Assembly: GCA_041164825.1 (NCBI GenBank)
Contig: JBEAOO010000195.1
Coordinates: forward strand, 1-23,130
Reading direction: 5' to 3'
DNA from: JBEAOO01 sp041164825
Lineage (GTDB): Bacteria; Pseudomonadota; Gammaproteobacteria; Burkholderiales; Burkholderiaceae_C
Length of the DNA stretch: 23,130 bases
Within the stretch, counting starts at the first letter, position 1; every line of letters begins with the position of its first letter. The notes under the pieces were generated by a model. That model saw only the letters and a list, made by a program, of their open reading frames with translations. It was not told the DNA's origin and made no database searches. This document shows, piece after piece, positions 7,863 to 14,292 of this stretch. The position numbers and the translations under genes are program-made.

Positions 7863-8674
7863 GATGGCTTCACCACCTTGGACGCCCGGCCTTCCAGGAA
7901 GGCCTTCAAGCGGGTCTGCGCCTCGGGTGTGTTGCTCGCCACCGCGGCCATCAGCGACTCGGTGAACAGCCCCTCAGACGGCGATTGCTCGACGATGCGC
8001 GGCAGCGCGTGCATCACCGCAAACGCCGTCATCGGCGCATTGGCCGCCACCTTGCGCGCCAGCTCGGCGCCTTTTTCCAGCGCGCCACCGGGCTCGCTCA
8101 GGTACTGCACCAGGCCAAAACGCTCGCCCTCCACCGCGTCAAACACGCGGCCGGTGAGCATCATGTCAGTCATGCGCGCGGTGCCGATGAGGCGCGGCAC
8201 GCGCACCGAACCGCCGCCGCCCACAAAGATGCCGCGCTGGCCCTCGGGCAGGCCGAAGTAGGCACTCGGGTCGGCCACGCGCAGGTGGCAGGCCGCGGCG
8301 ATCTCCAAGCCGCCGCCCACCACCGCGCCGTGCAGCACCGCGATCACCGGCACGCGGCCGAACTGGATGGCGTCAAACGCCGCATGCCAACCGCGCGAAT
8401 GCAGCACCGCGCCGTGGATGTCGCGCTCGACCAGGGCCGAGAGATCGAGCCCGGAGCAGAAGTGTTCGCCCTCGCCGCTGAGCAGCACCGCGCGCACGTC
8501 CTCGGGCAGGTTCACAAAGGCGGTGTGGATCTGCGCGATCAGCGCGTCGGAGATGGCGTTGCGCTTGGCCGGGCGGTTCAAGCGCAGGTGCAGCACCGGG
8601 CCGTCTTGGCTGATCTGCAACAGATCGAGCGTGGCAAGCAGGCCGGTGGCGGGTTGAAACGTGGTGAGGGTCAT
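7859..8674 (-). CDS. Enoyl-CoA hydratase/isomerase (crotonase) family protein
   Basis: This 271-residue crotonase-fold enzyme has oxyanion-hole segments HFCSGLDL (71-78) and GAVVGGG (116-122). Both acidic residues of true enoyl-CoA hydratases are present: Glu124 in GGLEIAAACH and Glu144 in LPEGQRGIF. In hydroxycinnamoyl-CoA hydratase-lyases (the vanillin-forming enzymes) the first of these is, to my knowledge, a Ser. The sequence therefore favours plain hydration of the cinnamoyl-CoA double bond over side-chain cleavage. This agrees with the dehydrogenase and thiolase encoded beside it. AGGAC precedes the ATG, and the 3' end overlaps fcs by 4 bp. Lyase activity cannot be fully excluded without an alignment. 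Confidence 0.88.
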   Translation of the reverse strand: MTLTTFQPATGLLATLDLLQISQDGPVLHLRLNRPAKRNAISDALIAQIHTAFVNLPEDVRAVLLSGEGEHFCSGLDLSALVERDIHGAVLHSRGWHAAFDAIQFGRVPVIAVLHGAVVGGGLEIAAACHLRVADPSAYFGLPEGQRGIFVGGGGSVRVPRLIGTARMTDMMLTGRVFDAVEGERFGLVQYLSEPGGALEKGAELARKVAANAPMTAFAVMHALPRIVEQSPSEGLFTESLMAAVASNTPEAQTRLKAFLEGRASKVVKPS

Positions 8675-8711
8675 GGGGTGTCCTGAAGGTCTGTGGTGGT
8701 GCGGCGCGGGG

Positions 8712-10277
8712 TCACTTTGCTTTGGCAGCCAGTGCGGCCTTCAAGCCGCCCCACACGGGTTGGAACAGCGCCGGGTCCATGGTCTTCACATCGCGCACGA
8801 TGGGCGCGAAGTCCATCTGGTCGAGCACGTCACGTTGCAGGTCGATGCCGGGCGCGATCTCCACCAGCTCCAGCCCCTCGGCGCGCAGCTTGAACACCGC
8901 GCGCTCGGTGACGAACACCACGTTCTGCTGGCGCAGCGCGGCGTCGTGGCCGTTGAAGGTGATCTGCTCCACCTGGGCGATGAACTTCTTGACCTTGCCC
9001 TCTTGGCGGATGGTCAACTTGCCGTCACCCACCACCACATCCAGCCCACCGGCGGTGAAGCTGCCGCAGAACACCAGGTTGGGGGTAGAGCGCGTGATGT
9101 TGATGAAACCGCCGCAGCCCACCGGCCGGCCGTTGAACTTGCTGACGTTGACGTTGCCCTGCGCATCGGTTTGCGCCAGGCCCAAAAAGCTCGCGTCCAA
9201 ACCGCCACCGTCATAGAAGTCGAACTGCGCACTTTGTTCGATGATGGATTCGGGGTTCCAGGCCAGGGCAAAGTCAGCCCCCTGCGCCGGGATGCCGCCA
9301 TTCACACCGGCCTCGATCGACAGCGTGAGCTGGTCGGCCACGCCCTCTTCGGCCGCCACCGAGGGCACACCGGCGGGGATGCCGATGCCCAGGTTGGTGA
9401 TGGCACCGGGCAGCAGCTCCAGCGCGGCACGGCGGGCGATCACCTTGCGCTCGTCGAGCGGCATGGGTTCGAGCGCGTTCACCGGCACCTTGGCGTCGCC
9501 GCTGAAGGCCGGGTTGAACTGGGTGCCGATGCTCATCATGTGGTTCTGCGGCTGGGCCACCACCACGCAGTCCACCAAGTAGCCCGGCACCTTCACCGAC
9601 TTGGGGTGCAGCGTGCCGGCCTTGACGATGCGCTCCACCTGCACGATCACTGTGCCGCCCCAGCGCTTGGCGGCCTGGGCAATGGCCAGCTGCTCCAGGA
9701 TCACGCCTTCTTTGTCGAGCGTGATGTTGCCGCGCTCGTCGGCCAATGTGCCGCGGATGATGGCGACATCGATCTTCGGCGCGGGGTAGTACAGCCACTC
9801 CTGGCCCTCGAACTCGACCAGCTTCACCAGCGGCTCGGTCGAGCGGCTGTTCATGCGGCCGCCCTCTTGGCGCGGGTCCACGAAGGTGCCCAGGCCCACG
9901 TGCGTGAGCACGCCGGGCGAGCGGTTGGCGGTTTGTCGGGTGAGGTGCGAGAGCGAACCCTGCGGGAAGTTGTAGGCCTCGACCTCCCCGTCGAACACCA
10001 TCTTCATCATCTCTTTGCCGGTCTGGCCGAAGTGGCCGGCCACCACGCGCTTGATCATGCCGGCGTGGGCAAAGTGCTTCATGCCCGCCTCGCCGGAGTT
10101 GCCCACCGCGCCGCAGGCCCAGGTGCTCAACATGCGCGGGTGGCCGGTGGCCAAAAAGTGGCGCTCCAGGCCTTGCAGCACTTCCTCAGGCAGGCTGGAC
10201 ACGGCCAGGCCGCCCAGGAACAGCGTGGCCTCGTCGGCGATCAGGGCGCCCACGTCGTCGGCGGTGATGACTTTCAT
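8712..10277 (-). CDS. CoA-transferase, fused alpha/beta (propionate/acetate CoA-transferase-like)
   Basis: The 521-residue protein joins both halves of a family I CoA-transferase in one chain, as in YdiF and propionate CoA-transferases. The N-terminal half begins MKVITADDVGALI and the C-terminal half begins near the ERKVIARRAALEL segment. The catalytic glutamate is Glu322 in LSIEAGVNGG, which forms the glutamyl-CoA intermediate. The C-terminal GCGGFINITRSTPNLVF and GSFTAGG are typical. It moves CoA between carboxylic acids. In this operon it could load the aromatic acid with CoA from acetyl-CoA, or recover CoA from the aroyl-CoA end product without using ATP. It lies 31 bp after the thiolase gene and 37 bp before the hydratase. 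The role assignment is inference, and the family is clear. Confidence 0.88.
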   Translation of the reverse strand: MKVITADDVGALIADEATLFLGGLAVSSLPEEVLQGLERHFLATGHPRMLSTWACGAVGNSGEAGMKHFAHAGMIKRVVAGHFGQTGKEMMKMVFDGEVEAYNFPQGSLSHLTRQTANRSPGVLTHVGLGTFVDPRQEGGRMNSRSTEPLVKLVEFEGQEWLYYPAPKIDVAIIRGTLADERGNITLDKEGVILEQLAIAQAAKRWGGTVIVQVERIVKAGTLHPKSVKVPGYLVDCVVVAQPQNHMMSIGTQFNPAFSGDAKVPVNALEPMPLDERKVIARRAALELLPGAITNLGIGIPAGVPSVAAEEGVADQLTLSIEAGVNGGIPAQGADFALAWNPESIIEQSAQFDFYDGGGLDASFLGLAQTDAQGNVNVSKFNGRPVGCGGFINITRSTPNLVFCGSFTAGGLDVVVGDGKLTIRQEGKVKKFIAQVEQITFNGHDAALRQQNVVFVTERAVFKLRAEGLELVEIAPGIDLQRDVLDQMDFAPIVRDVKTMDPALFQPVWGGLKAALAAKAK

Positions 10278-10308
10278 GTTCAGGCTCTCAATGGGTGTGG
10301 AAGGTGGG

Positions 10309-11514
10309 TCAGCCGCGGCGCGCGTCGCGCACCTGCAGCACCACGGTCAGACCGGTGTCGCCGGCCGCACAGCCGGTGAACAGGCCGGTGCCGCCGCCGC
10401 GCTGGGTGAGCTCCTCGATCAGCTCGATCACACCGCGCAGCCCGGTGGGCGCTTGTGGGTGGCCCCAGATGATGGAGCTGCCGAAGTTGTTCATGCGCTC
10501 CCAGGCGAAACCGATGTCACGCGAGAGCGCGATGTCGTTGACCGCAAAGGGGTTGTGGGTGTTGATGGCGTCGATCTGCGCGATGCGCAGGCCGGCGCGT
10601 TGCAGGGCCTGGCGCGTGGCCGGGATGGGCGCCATCGGCATGTGGCTTTTCTCAACCCGGCCCATGCCAAAGCTCAGCAGCTCGATCTCGATCTCGGGCC
10701 GCGCCGACACGCTGCGCGCGATCTCGCGCGTGGCCACGATGGCGCCGGCATTGCCATCGGCCGGGTGGGTCTGGCCGCCAAAGGTGACGGTGCCGCCCTC
10801 GCGCACTGGCTTGAGCTTGGCCAGCCCCTCAGCCGTGGTGGGGAACACACCTTCGTCGGCGCTGAGCGTGCCGAGCTGCTTGCGGCCGCTGCGATCGAAC
10901 AGCGGCACGTCCACCATGTAGCGGCGCTGGAAGGCGCGGTCGTCGGCCAGCGCGGCGGTGTATTGCGTGTATCGCTGCAGCTTGAGCGCGTGCTGCTCGG
11001 CGGTGCCGATGGCGTAGCGGCGAGCCACGTTCTCGCCCGTCTCCAGCATGGCTTGGCCCGCATAGGGATCGCGCGCCATGTTGTCGGGCACCCAGTGTTC
11101 GGTGAGGCCGTAACCGCCCGGGCCGCTCGGGTCGGGGTAGTGCACCACCGCGCCGTTGGATTGTTTGTCGGCCATCAGCAGCAGGGCGCAGCTGGCCGTG
11201 CCACACACCAGCTCTTGCGCGGCCATCTGCAGCGCGCGCACGCTGGTGGCGCAGGCCTGTTGCACGGTGGGGCCGGCCACGTGGCCCAGGCCCATCAGCC
11301 CGGTGACGTAGGGCAGGCCGTAGAAGCTGCCCTTGTAGGGGTTGGTGAGGCCGAGCACGGCCAGGTCAATGGTTTCGATTGGAAACTTCTTGGCCGCCAG
11401 CGCCGCCTGCCCTGTGCGAGCCACCAGGGCCAAAGGGTTCAGGTTGGCGAGTGCGCCTTGCCACTTGGCAAAGGGCGTGGACCAGTAACTTCCATAAGGA
11501 ATATAGGCATTCAT
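10309..11514 (-). CDS. Thiolase-family protein (acetyl-CoA acyltransferase, divergent motifs)
   Basis: The 401-residue product has the two-fold thiolase architecture. The nucleophilic cysteine is Cys88 in QQACATS. The second-half motifs are altered: where degradative thiolases have NEAFA this protein has HNPFA (His320-Asn321), closer to the H-x-x-F form of SCP2-type thiolases. WGHPQAPTGLR carries the expected His352, and the usual C-x-G-G-G is CAAGD (Cys382). It should cleave a 3-ketoacyl-CoA with CoA, here probably an aroyl-acetyl-CoA to aroyl-CoA plus acetyl-CoA. It is the first structural gene of the operon, with GGAGC 9-10 bases before the ATG and a palindromic operator candidate 77 bp upstream. 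The atypical motifs may reflect a bulky aromatic substrate. Confidence 0.85.
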   Translation of the reverse strand: MNAYIPYGSYWSTPFAKWQGALANLNPLALVARTGQAALAAKKFPIETIDLAVLGLTNPYKGSFYGLPYVTGLMGLGHVAGPTVQQACATSVRALQMAAQELVCGTASCALLLMADKQSNGAVVHYPDPSGPGGYGLTEHWVPDNMARDPYAGQAMLETGENVARRYAIGTAEQHALKLQRYTQYTAALADDRAFQRRYMVDVPLFDRSGRKQLGTLSADEGVFPTTAEGLAKLKPVREGGTVTFGGQTHPADGNAGAIVATREIARSVSARPEIEIELLSFGMGRVEKSHMPMAPIPATRQALQRAGLRIAQIDAINTHNPFAVNDIALSRDIGFAWERMNNFGSSIIWGHPQAPTGLRGVIELIEELTQRGGGTGLFTGCAAGDTGLTVVLQVRDARRG

Positions 11515-11591
11515 GCGCGGGCAGCTCCATCATCAGCCGGCAGGTGCCCGCGCAACATTCGCGCAGCAGCCGTCCTGGCCTGAGCGTCATC

Positions 11592-11612
11592 TTAGTTATG
11601 TTTCATAACTAA
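11592..11612. promoter_or_regulatory. Perfect palindrome, probable MarR operator of the catabolic operon
   Basis: Two perfect 9-bp arms, TTAGTTATG and CATAACTAA, are separated by TTT. This AT-rich patch stands out in GC-rich DNA and lies in the 142-bp gap between marR and the thiolase gene. MarR dimers usually bind palindromes of about this size that overlap the promoter. On the minus strand a TAAGAT element overlaps the palindrome edge and could be a -10 box, but no convincing -35 was found. Repression relieved by a CoA thioester or the free acid would be the usual logic. Confidence 0.7.
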
Positions 11613-11656
11613 ATCGAGGGGTGACGGATCGGGGTTTTCCCGCGCCACCCGGCGCA

Positions 11657-12118
11657 TCAGCCGGCGCGATGCGCGGCCACTTTGTGCAGCAGCTCGATCA
11701 AGATCGCCTGCTCGGCGGCGCTCAGCGCGGGCAGCGCATCGGCCTCGGCGCGCAGCGACACGGCACGGCTGTCATCGGCCACCTGTTGGCCCGCAGGCGT
11801 GAGGCGGATGTATTGCGCGCGCCGGTCAGTCTCGGCCCGCTCGCGGTCGATCAGGCCGCGGTCCAGCAAGCGCTCCAGCACGATGGTCATCTGCGGCGCC
11901 GGGATGCCGAGCGCCGCGCACAAGTGCTTTTGCGTCACGTTGGTGGTGGCCGCAATCAACTGCAGCAGCGTGAACTCCACCGGCCGCAGGTCGTGCACCT
12001 TGCCAATGCACTCGGTGTAGATGCGGCCGGTGACGATGGTGGCCTGTGCCAAGGCATAACCGATGGAATGCGCAAGCAGCGAAGAGTCCACGCCGGGGCG
12101 CTTTTTGGGAGCAGTCAT
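11657..12118 (-). CDS. MarR-family transcriptional regulator
   Basis: This is a 153-residue winged-helix regulator. Helices near residues 45-60 (RPVEFTLLQLIAATTNVT) lead into the helix-turn-helix QKHLCAALGIPAPQMTIVLERLLDRGLI and the wing RAETDRRAQYIRLTPAGQQ, the standard MarR D-x-R wing signature. The C-terminal helix LSAAEQAILIELLHKVAAH would complete the dimer interface. It is encoded upstream of, and in the same direction as, the thiolase operon, and probably controls it through the palindrome at 11592-11612. MarR proteins of this kind often govern hydroxycinnamate genes and respond to the CoA thioester. No strong ribosome site precedes the ATG, so the start is less certain than the family. 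Confidence 0.88.
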   Translation of the reverse strand: MTAPKKRPGVDSSLLAHSIGYALAQATIVTGRIYTECIGKVHDLRPVEFTLLQLIAATTNVTQKHLCAALGIPAPQMTIVLERLLDRGLIDRERAETDRRAQYIRLTPAGQQVADDSRAVSLRAEADALPALSAAEQAILIELLHKVAAHRAG

Positions 12119-12161
12119 GGGACGGCATTTTGGTGCAGAACCTCGCCGCCCAGCCCCATGA

Positions 12162-12677
12162 GCTCACACGACCCACACCCGCTTCTGCCGCGACGCACAG
12201 CCGGACCTGGTGATTTCAGGACCCTGCGAGGGCAACAACACCGGCGCCATCAATACCAGCAGCGGCACCTTCAATAACCTGATGTGCGGCAACGCTGAAC
12301 AAGTCCTGCCACGTCCGAGTCCAACGTGACAGACACCCAGACGGCTGTGACCCTGACCGCACTGAATCGTGCGGCGCTGGCCGGTGACCACCAGACCTTG
12401 CTGGATGGCAAGCCTGCGGCCTTGAGCGTGGCTGCCGACGGACGCATCACCGCAGCAGCCAGCAGCCAGTAGCAGTTGCAAGCTCAGTGGTCAGATGGAC
12501 CTGGCCAGCAGCTACGGCGGCGGCAAGGGTATGACGCTGCGCCTGGAGAACTGCGGTGCGCTGACCGCCGGCGGCAGCCACGCTGGTGTGCTGTTTGTGG
12601 CGGCGAGCACCGCACCGGCACGCCGGCAAGCAGTGGTGGAGAACGGCAAGAGCGTGATCGACCCGCTGGCGTATTGA
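12162..12677 (+). pseudogene. Frameshifted remnant of an unidentified secreted-type protein
   Basis: Three open segments follow one another in alternating frames and read like one protein of about 170 residues. Segment A (12162-12329) contains SGPCEGNNTGAINTSSGTFN. Segment B, in the +2-shifted frame from about 12305 to 12472, contains VTDTQTAVTLTALNRAAL. Segment C, back in the first frame from about 12462 to 12677, contains CKLSGQMDLASSYGGGKG then LRLENCGALTAGG and ends at TGA. Each segment has normal amino-acid composition, unlike shadow translations, and the two shifts compensate each other. I do not recognise the family. The Ser/Thr/Gly-rich texture with spaced Cys suggests an exported protein. 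A stop at 12159-12161 closes the upstream side and no start codon or ribosome site is evident, so it is probably decayed. Sequencing indels are an alternative. Confidence 0.5.
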
Positions 12678-12694
12678 TCGACCGCCGCGCACAT

Positions 12695-12786
12695 CGGCAG
12701 CGGCAACGTTGGACCTGCACGCCGGCCTTGGCGGGCACGCCCCAACCAAAAGCGGCGCGGACACGCCCCAAACGGTGCCGCTGCCG
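12695..12786. repeat. Long-range inverted repeat
   Basis: Perfect 11-bp arms CGGCAGCGGCA (12695-12705) and TGCCGCTGCCG (12776-12786) are separated by 70 bp. Inside them TTGG and CCAA could extend the stem imperfectly. The interval has no open frame with support. It may be part of the decayed block or a small mobile-element remnant. No terminal duplication was seen. Confidence 0.4.
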
Positions 12787-12817
12787 CACAGAAGATTGCC
12801 CATCCGTTGCCTGCTGC

Positions 12818-12857
12818 CTCGTGGGCTCGTGGGCTCGTGGGCTCGTGGGCTCGTGGG
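12818..12857. repeat. Tandem repeat, five perfect copies of an 8-bp unit
   Basis: The unit CTCGTGGG is repeated five times without a mismatch over 40 bp. Eight is not a multiple of three, so copy-number change would shift any frame through it. It ends only 9 bp before the stop codon that closes the PhnB-like remnant on its upstream side. Confidence 0.9.
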
Positions 12858-12868
12858 CGCAAGCGTGA

Positions 12869-13240
12869 GGCCACACCGACGACCCCGCCGGCCAGCAAGG
12901 TGCGGTGCGGACGGTCGAGTTCACCGTGTTGGGCCTGCCCTGCCTGGGGCTGAACGGCGGGCCGATGGTCCGACCCAACGAAGCGCTTTCATTCCAGGTG
13001 GCCACCGACGACCCGGCCGACACCGACCGCCTCTGGCACGCGCTGATCGATCACGGCAGCCAGGCCAGCGAATGCGGCTGGTGCAAAGACAAGTGGGGCG
13101 TGTCGTGGCAAATCACCCCGCGCGCCTTGATCGACGCCCTGGCCGACCCCAACCCCGCCACCGCCCAACGCGTGTTCAGCGCCACGATGCAGATGAGCAA
13201 GATCGACGTGGCAGCGATGGCGGCAGCACGGCGAGGGTGA
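12869..13240 (+). pseudogene. PhnB/VOC-superfamily protein, N-terminally truncated
   Basis: The frame from just after TGA at 12866-12868 encodes the C-terminal two thirds of a PhnB-type VOC-fold protein (the '3-demethylubiquinone-9 3-methyltransferase' domain family). Seen in order are the PAG-like DDPAGQQGAV, RTVEFTVLGLPCLGLNGGP, the CGWCKDKWGVSWQITP core, a DPNPATAQRVF helix and the C-terminal MQMSKIDVAAM. Intact relatives are about 150-165 residues and begin with a first beta-alpha-beta unit (W-F-x-x-x-A-E-E-A-x-x-F-Y) that is absent here. A GTG at 12905 could still start a 111-residue product, but the homology extends upstream of it to the stop, so the gene looks broken. The 8-bp tandem repeat lies where the missing part should be. 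Confidence 0.75.
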
Positions 13241-13287
13241 GGCCGAGGGGCTGCGCACCGGTTGCGCCGGCGGGCAGCGGGCGGGCA

Positions 13288-13308
13288 ACCCAGCCGAGGC
13301 GGCTGGGT
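13288..13308. terminator. Hairpin between the VOC remnant and the small basic ORF, possible terminator
   Basis: Perfect 8-bp arms ACCCAGCC and GGCTGGGT flank a 5-base GAGGC loop. It lies 47 bp after the VOC remnant and about 20 bp beyond the stop of the minus-strand small ORF, so it could end either transcript. It has no T tract on either strand. A second copy of its right arm (GGCTGGGTGC) occurs at 13371-13380. Confidence 0.4.
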
Positions 13309-13327
13309 GCGAGGCTGGCCCGAAGCG

Positions 13328-13477
13328 TCAGGTCGCCGCTGGTGTCGACGTTGGGGTCACAGCCTTCGGAGGCTGGGTGCCGTCAGACTTGCGGCGCTTT
13401 CTGCCGCTTGCCGTCTTTCTGACTTGTTTGGCAGAAATGGTTCTCTTGCCAACGCGCTTCTTTTTTGCCAGTGCCAT
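13328..13477 (-). CDS. Small lysine/arginine-rich hypothetical protein
   Basis: The 49-residue product starts at an ATG with AAGGAA 5 bases upstream; the longer open frame to 13567 has no supporting ribosome site. The first 35 residues are strongly basic (ALAKKKRVGKRTISAKQV then RKTASGRKRRKSDGT) and the tail is Pro/Thr/Ala-rich. The composition resembles short nucleic-acid-binding or histone-like tails, but I do not recognise a family. It stands alone in a decayed region, opposite in direction to the VOC remnant. The good ribosome site and the run of lysine AAA/AAG codons, unlike the surrounding GC-rich shadows, are the reasons for keeping it. Confidence 0.5.
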   Translation of the reverse strand: MALAKKKRVGKRTISAKQVRKTASGRKRRKSDGTQPPKAVTPTSTPAAT

Positions 13478-13568
13478 CTCGATTCCTTGGGAGTAAAGAG
13501 CCCGAGGATACATGCGCCACGGCGGCCCGGACGCGATCAGGCGACCCTGGATGGGCGTGGACGCCACT

Positions 13569-13584
13569 CACGGCAAGTGCCGTG
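13569..13584. repeat. Perfect 7-bp inverted repeat with 2-bp spacer
   Basis: CACGGCA and TGCCGTG are separated by AG. The spacing fits either a small operator or a tight hairpin. It lies about 90 bp upstream of the start of the minus-strand small basic ORF and could act on its promoter, though nothing else supports that. Confidence 0.4.
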
Positions 13585-13773
13585 CTGACCGGGCACGGGG
13601 TGGGTGTGCTCAGGCCGCTGCGGGCAAGGCCGCCCCCAACGTTGGGGAATCTGTGTTGGCAGCAGCGGTCAGCGGCGCGCTGGCGTTCACGCCGTCGGCG
13701 TCAGTGGCCACAGCAAGTTCACAGGAATCGGCGACCCAGTGCGATGGCCAGGGACTCGCGATTCTGGGCGCGT

Positions 13774-13794
13774 CGACGATGCACACCATCGTCG
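13774..13794. repeat. Perfect 8-bp inverted repeat, hairpin
   Basis: CGACGATG and CATCGTCG flank the 5-base loop CACAC. No T tract follows on either strand. The function is unknown and it is surrounded by non-coding DNA. Confidence 0.45.
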
Positions 13795-14292
13795 CCTGCA
13801 CAGCAACCCTCGGCCCAAGCTTGCCCGGCCCGATCAAGGATCGCTGAGGTGATGCAACCCATGCCCCGCGACAAGATCACCGCCTGAGCTTGATGCCCGG
13901 CAGCGGCGTGTCGCGCACCGCCGCGATGCACGTGGTGGCCCCGGCCCATTCATCTCGTGCTGCGCCTCAAGTCGGCCACGGTCTGGCTGTTGATCTGCTC
14001 AAAAATCACACGAAACACCGTCTCGGTCTCTGGGCACACCAAGATGCCGAAACCCAGTCCAGCGCGGCGGTCGCTGGCGCCACGTTCGGCCGGCCGCCAG
14101 CGCCCTCAAACAACGCCCTCGCCGCCCCCGTATTCCAGCGATCGCACGCCGACCATGCGCCGCAAACTGCGCGGGCAGACGATCGCCCGCAAGCGCGACC
14201 GACGCATTGCCCTGCCCTGATTGGCCGCTCGTTGCGCTGGCCACCAGGGCGGCCCCTGCCGCGCTGGCGGTCCCCTTGTCGCCGTTGCACCC

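Larger units (their letters stand above)
13478..14292. other. Gene-poor interval before the MHYT kinase
   Basis: About 815 bp contain no gene I can support. Two perfect inverted repeats are visible: CACGGCA-AG-TGCCGTG at 13569-13584, and CGACGATG/CATCGTCG with a 5-base loop at 13774-13794. On the minus strand a stop-free stretch of 51 codons (13953-14105) has protein-like composition, with FRVIFEQINSQTVADLRR near its end, but no start or ribosome site. On the plus strand a short basic segment MRRKLRGQTIARKRDRR ends at the TGA at 14218-14220. Both may be gene remnants. The promoter of the MHYT kinase should lie here, but no clear -35/-10 pair was seen. Confidence 0.55.

Noticed and set aside
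5967..8261. Plus-strand open frame of 764 codons
   Set aside because: Shadow of the feruloyl-CoA synthetase and hydratase genes on the minus strand, with composition typical of antisense frames.
8661..10379. Plus-strand open frame of 572 codons
   Set aside because: Antisense to the CoA-transferase, whose minus-strand translation has clear family motifs; the plus-strand translation has none.
12695..12786. Integron attC-like site around the long inverted repeat (GTTGGAC looks like an R' box)
   Set aside because: No matching RYYYAAC box at the required distance and no integrase or cassette array was found.
12818..12857. CRISPR-like array
   Set aside because: The 8-bp units are directly adjacent with no spacers, so this is a simple tandem repeat.
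13512..13847. Plus-strand ORF of 111 codons and minus-strand ORF of 75 codons over the same bases
   Set aside because: No ribosome site, no recognisable motif, and each is as plausible as the other, so neither can be supported as a gene.
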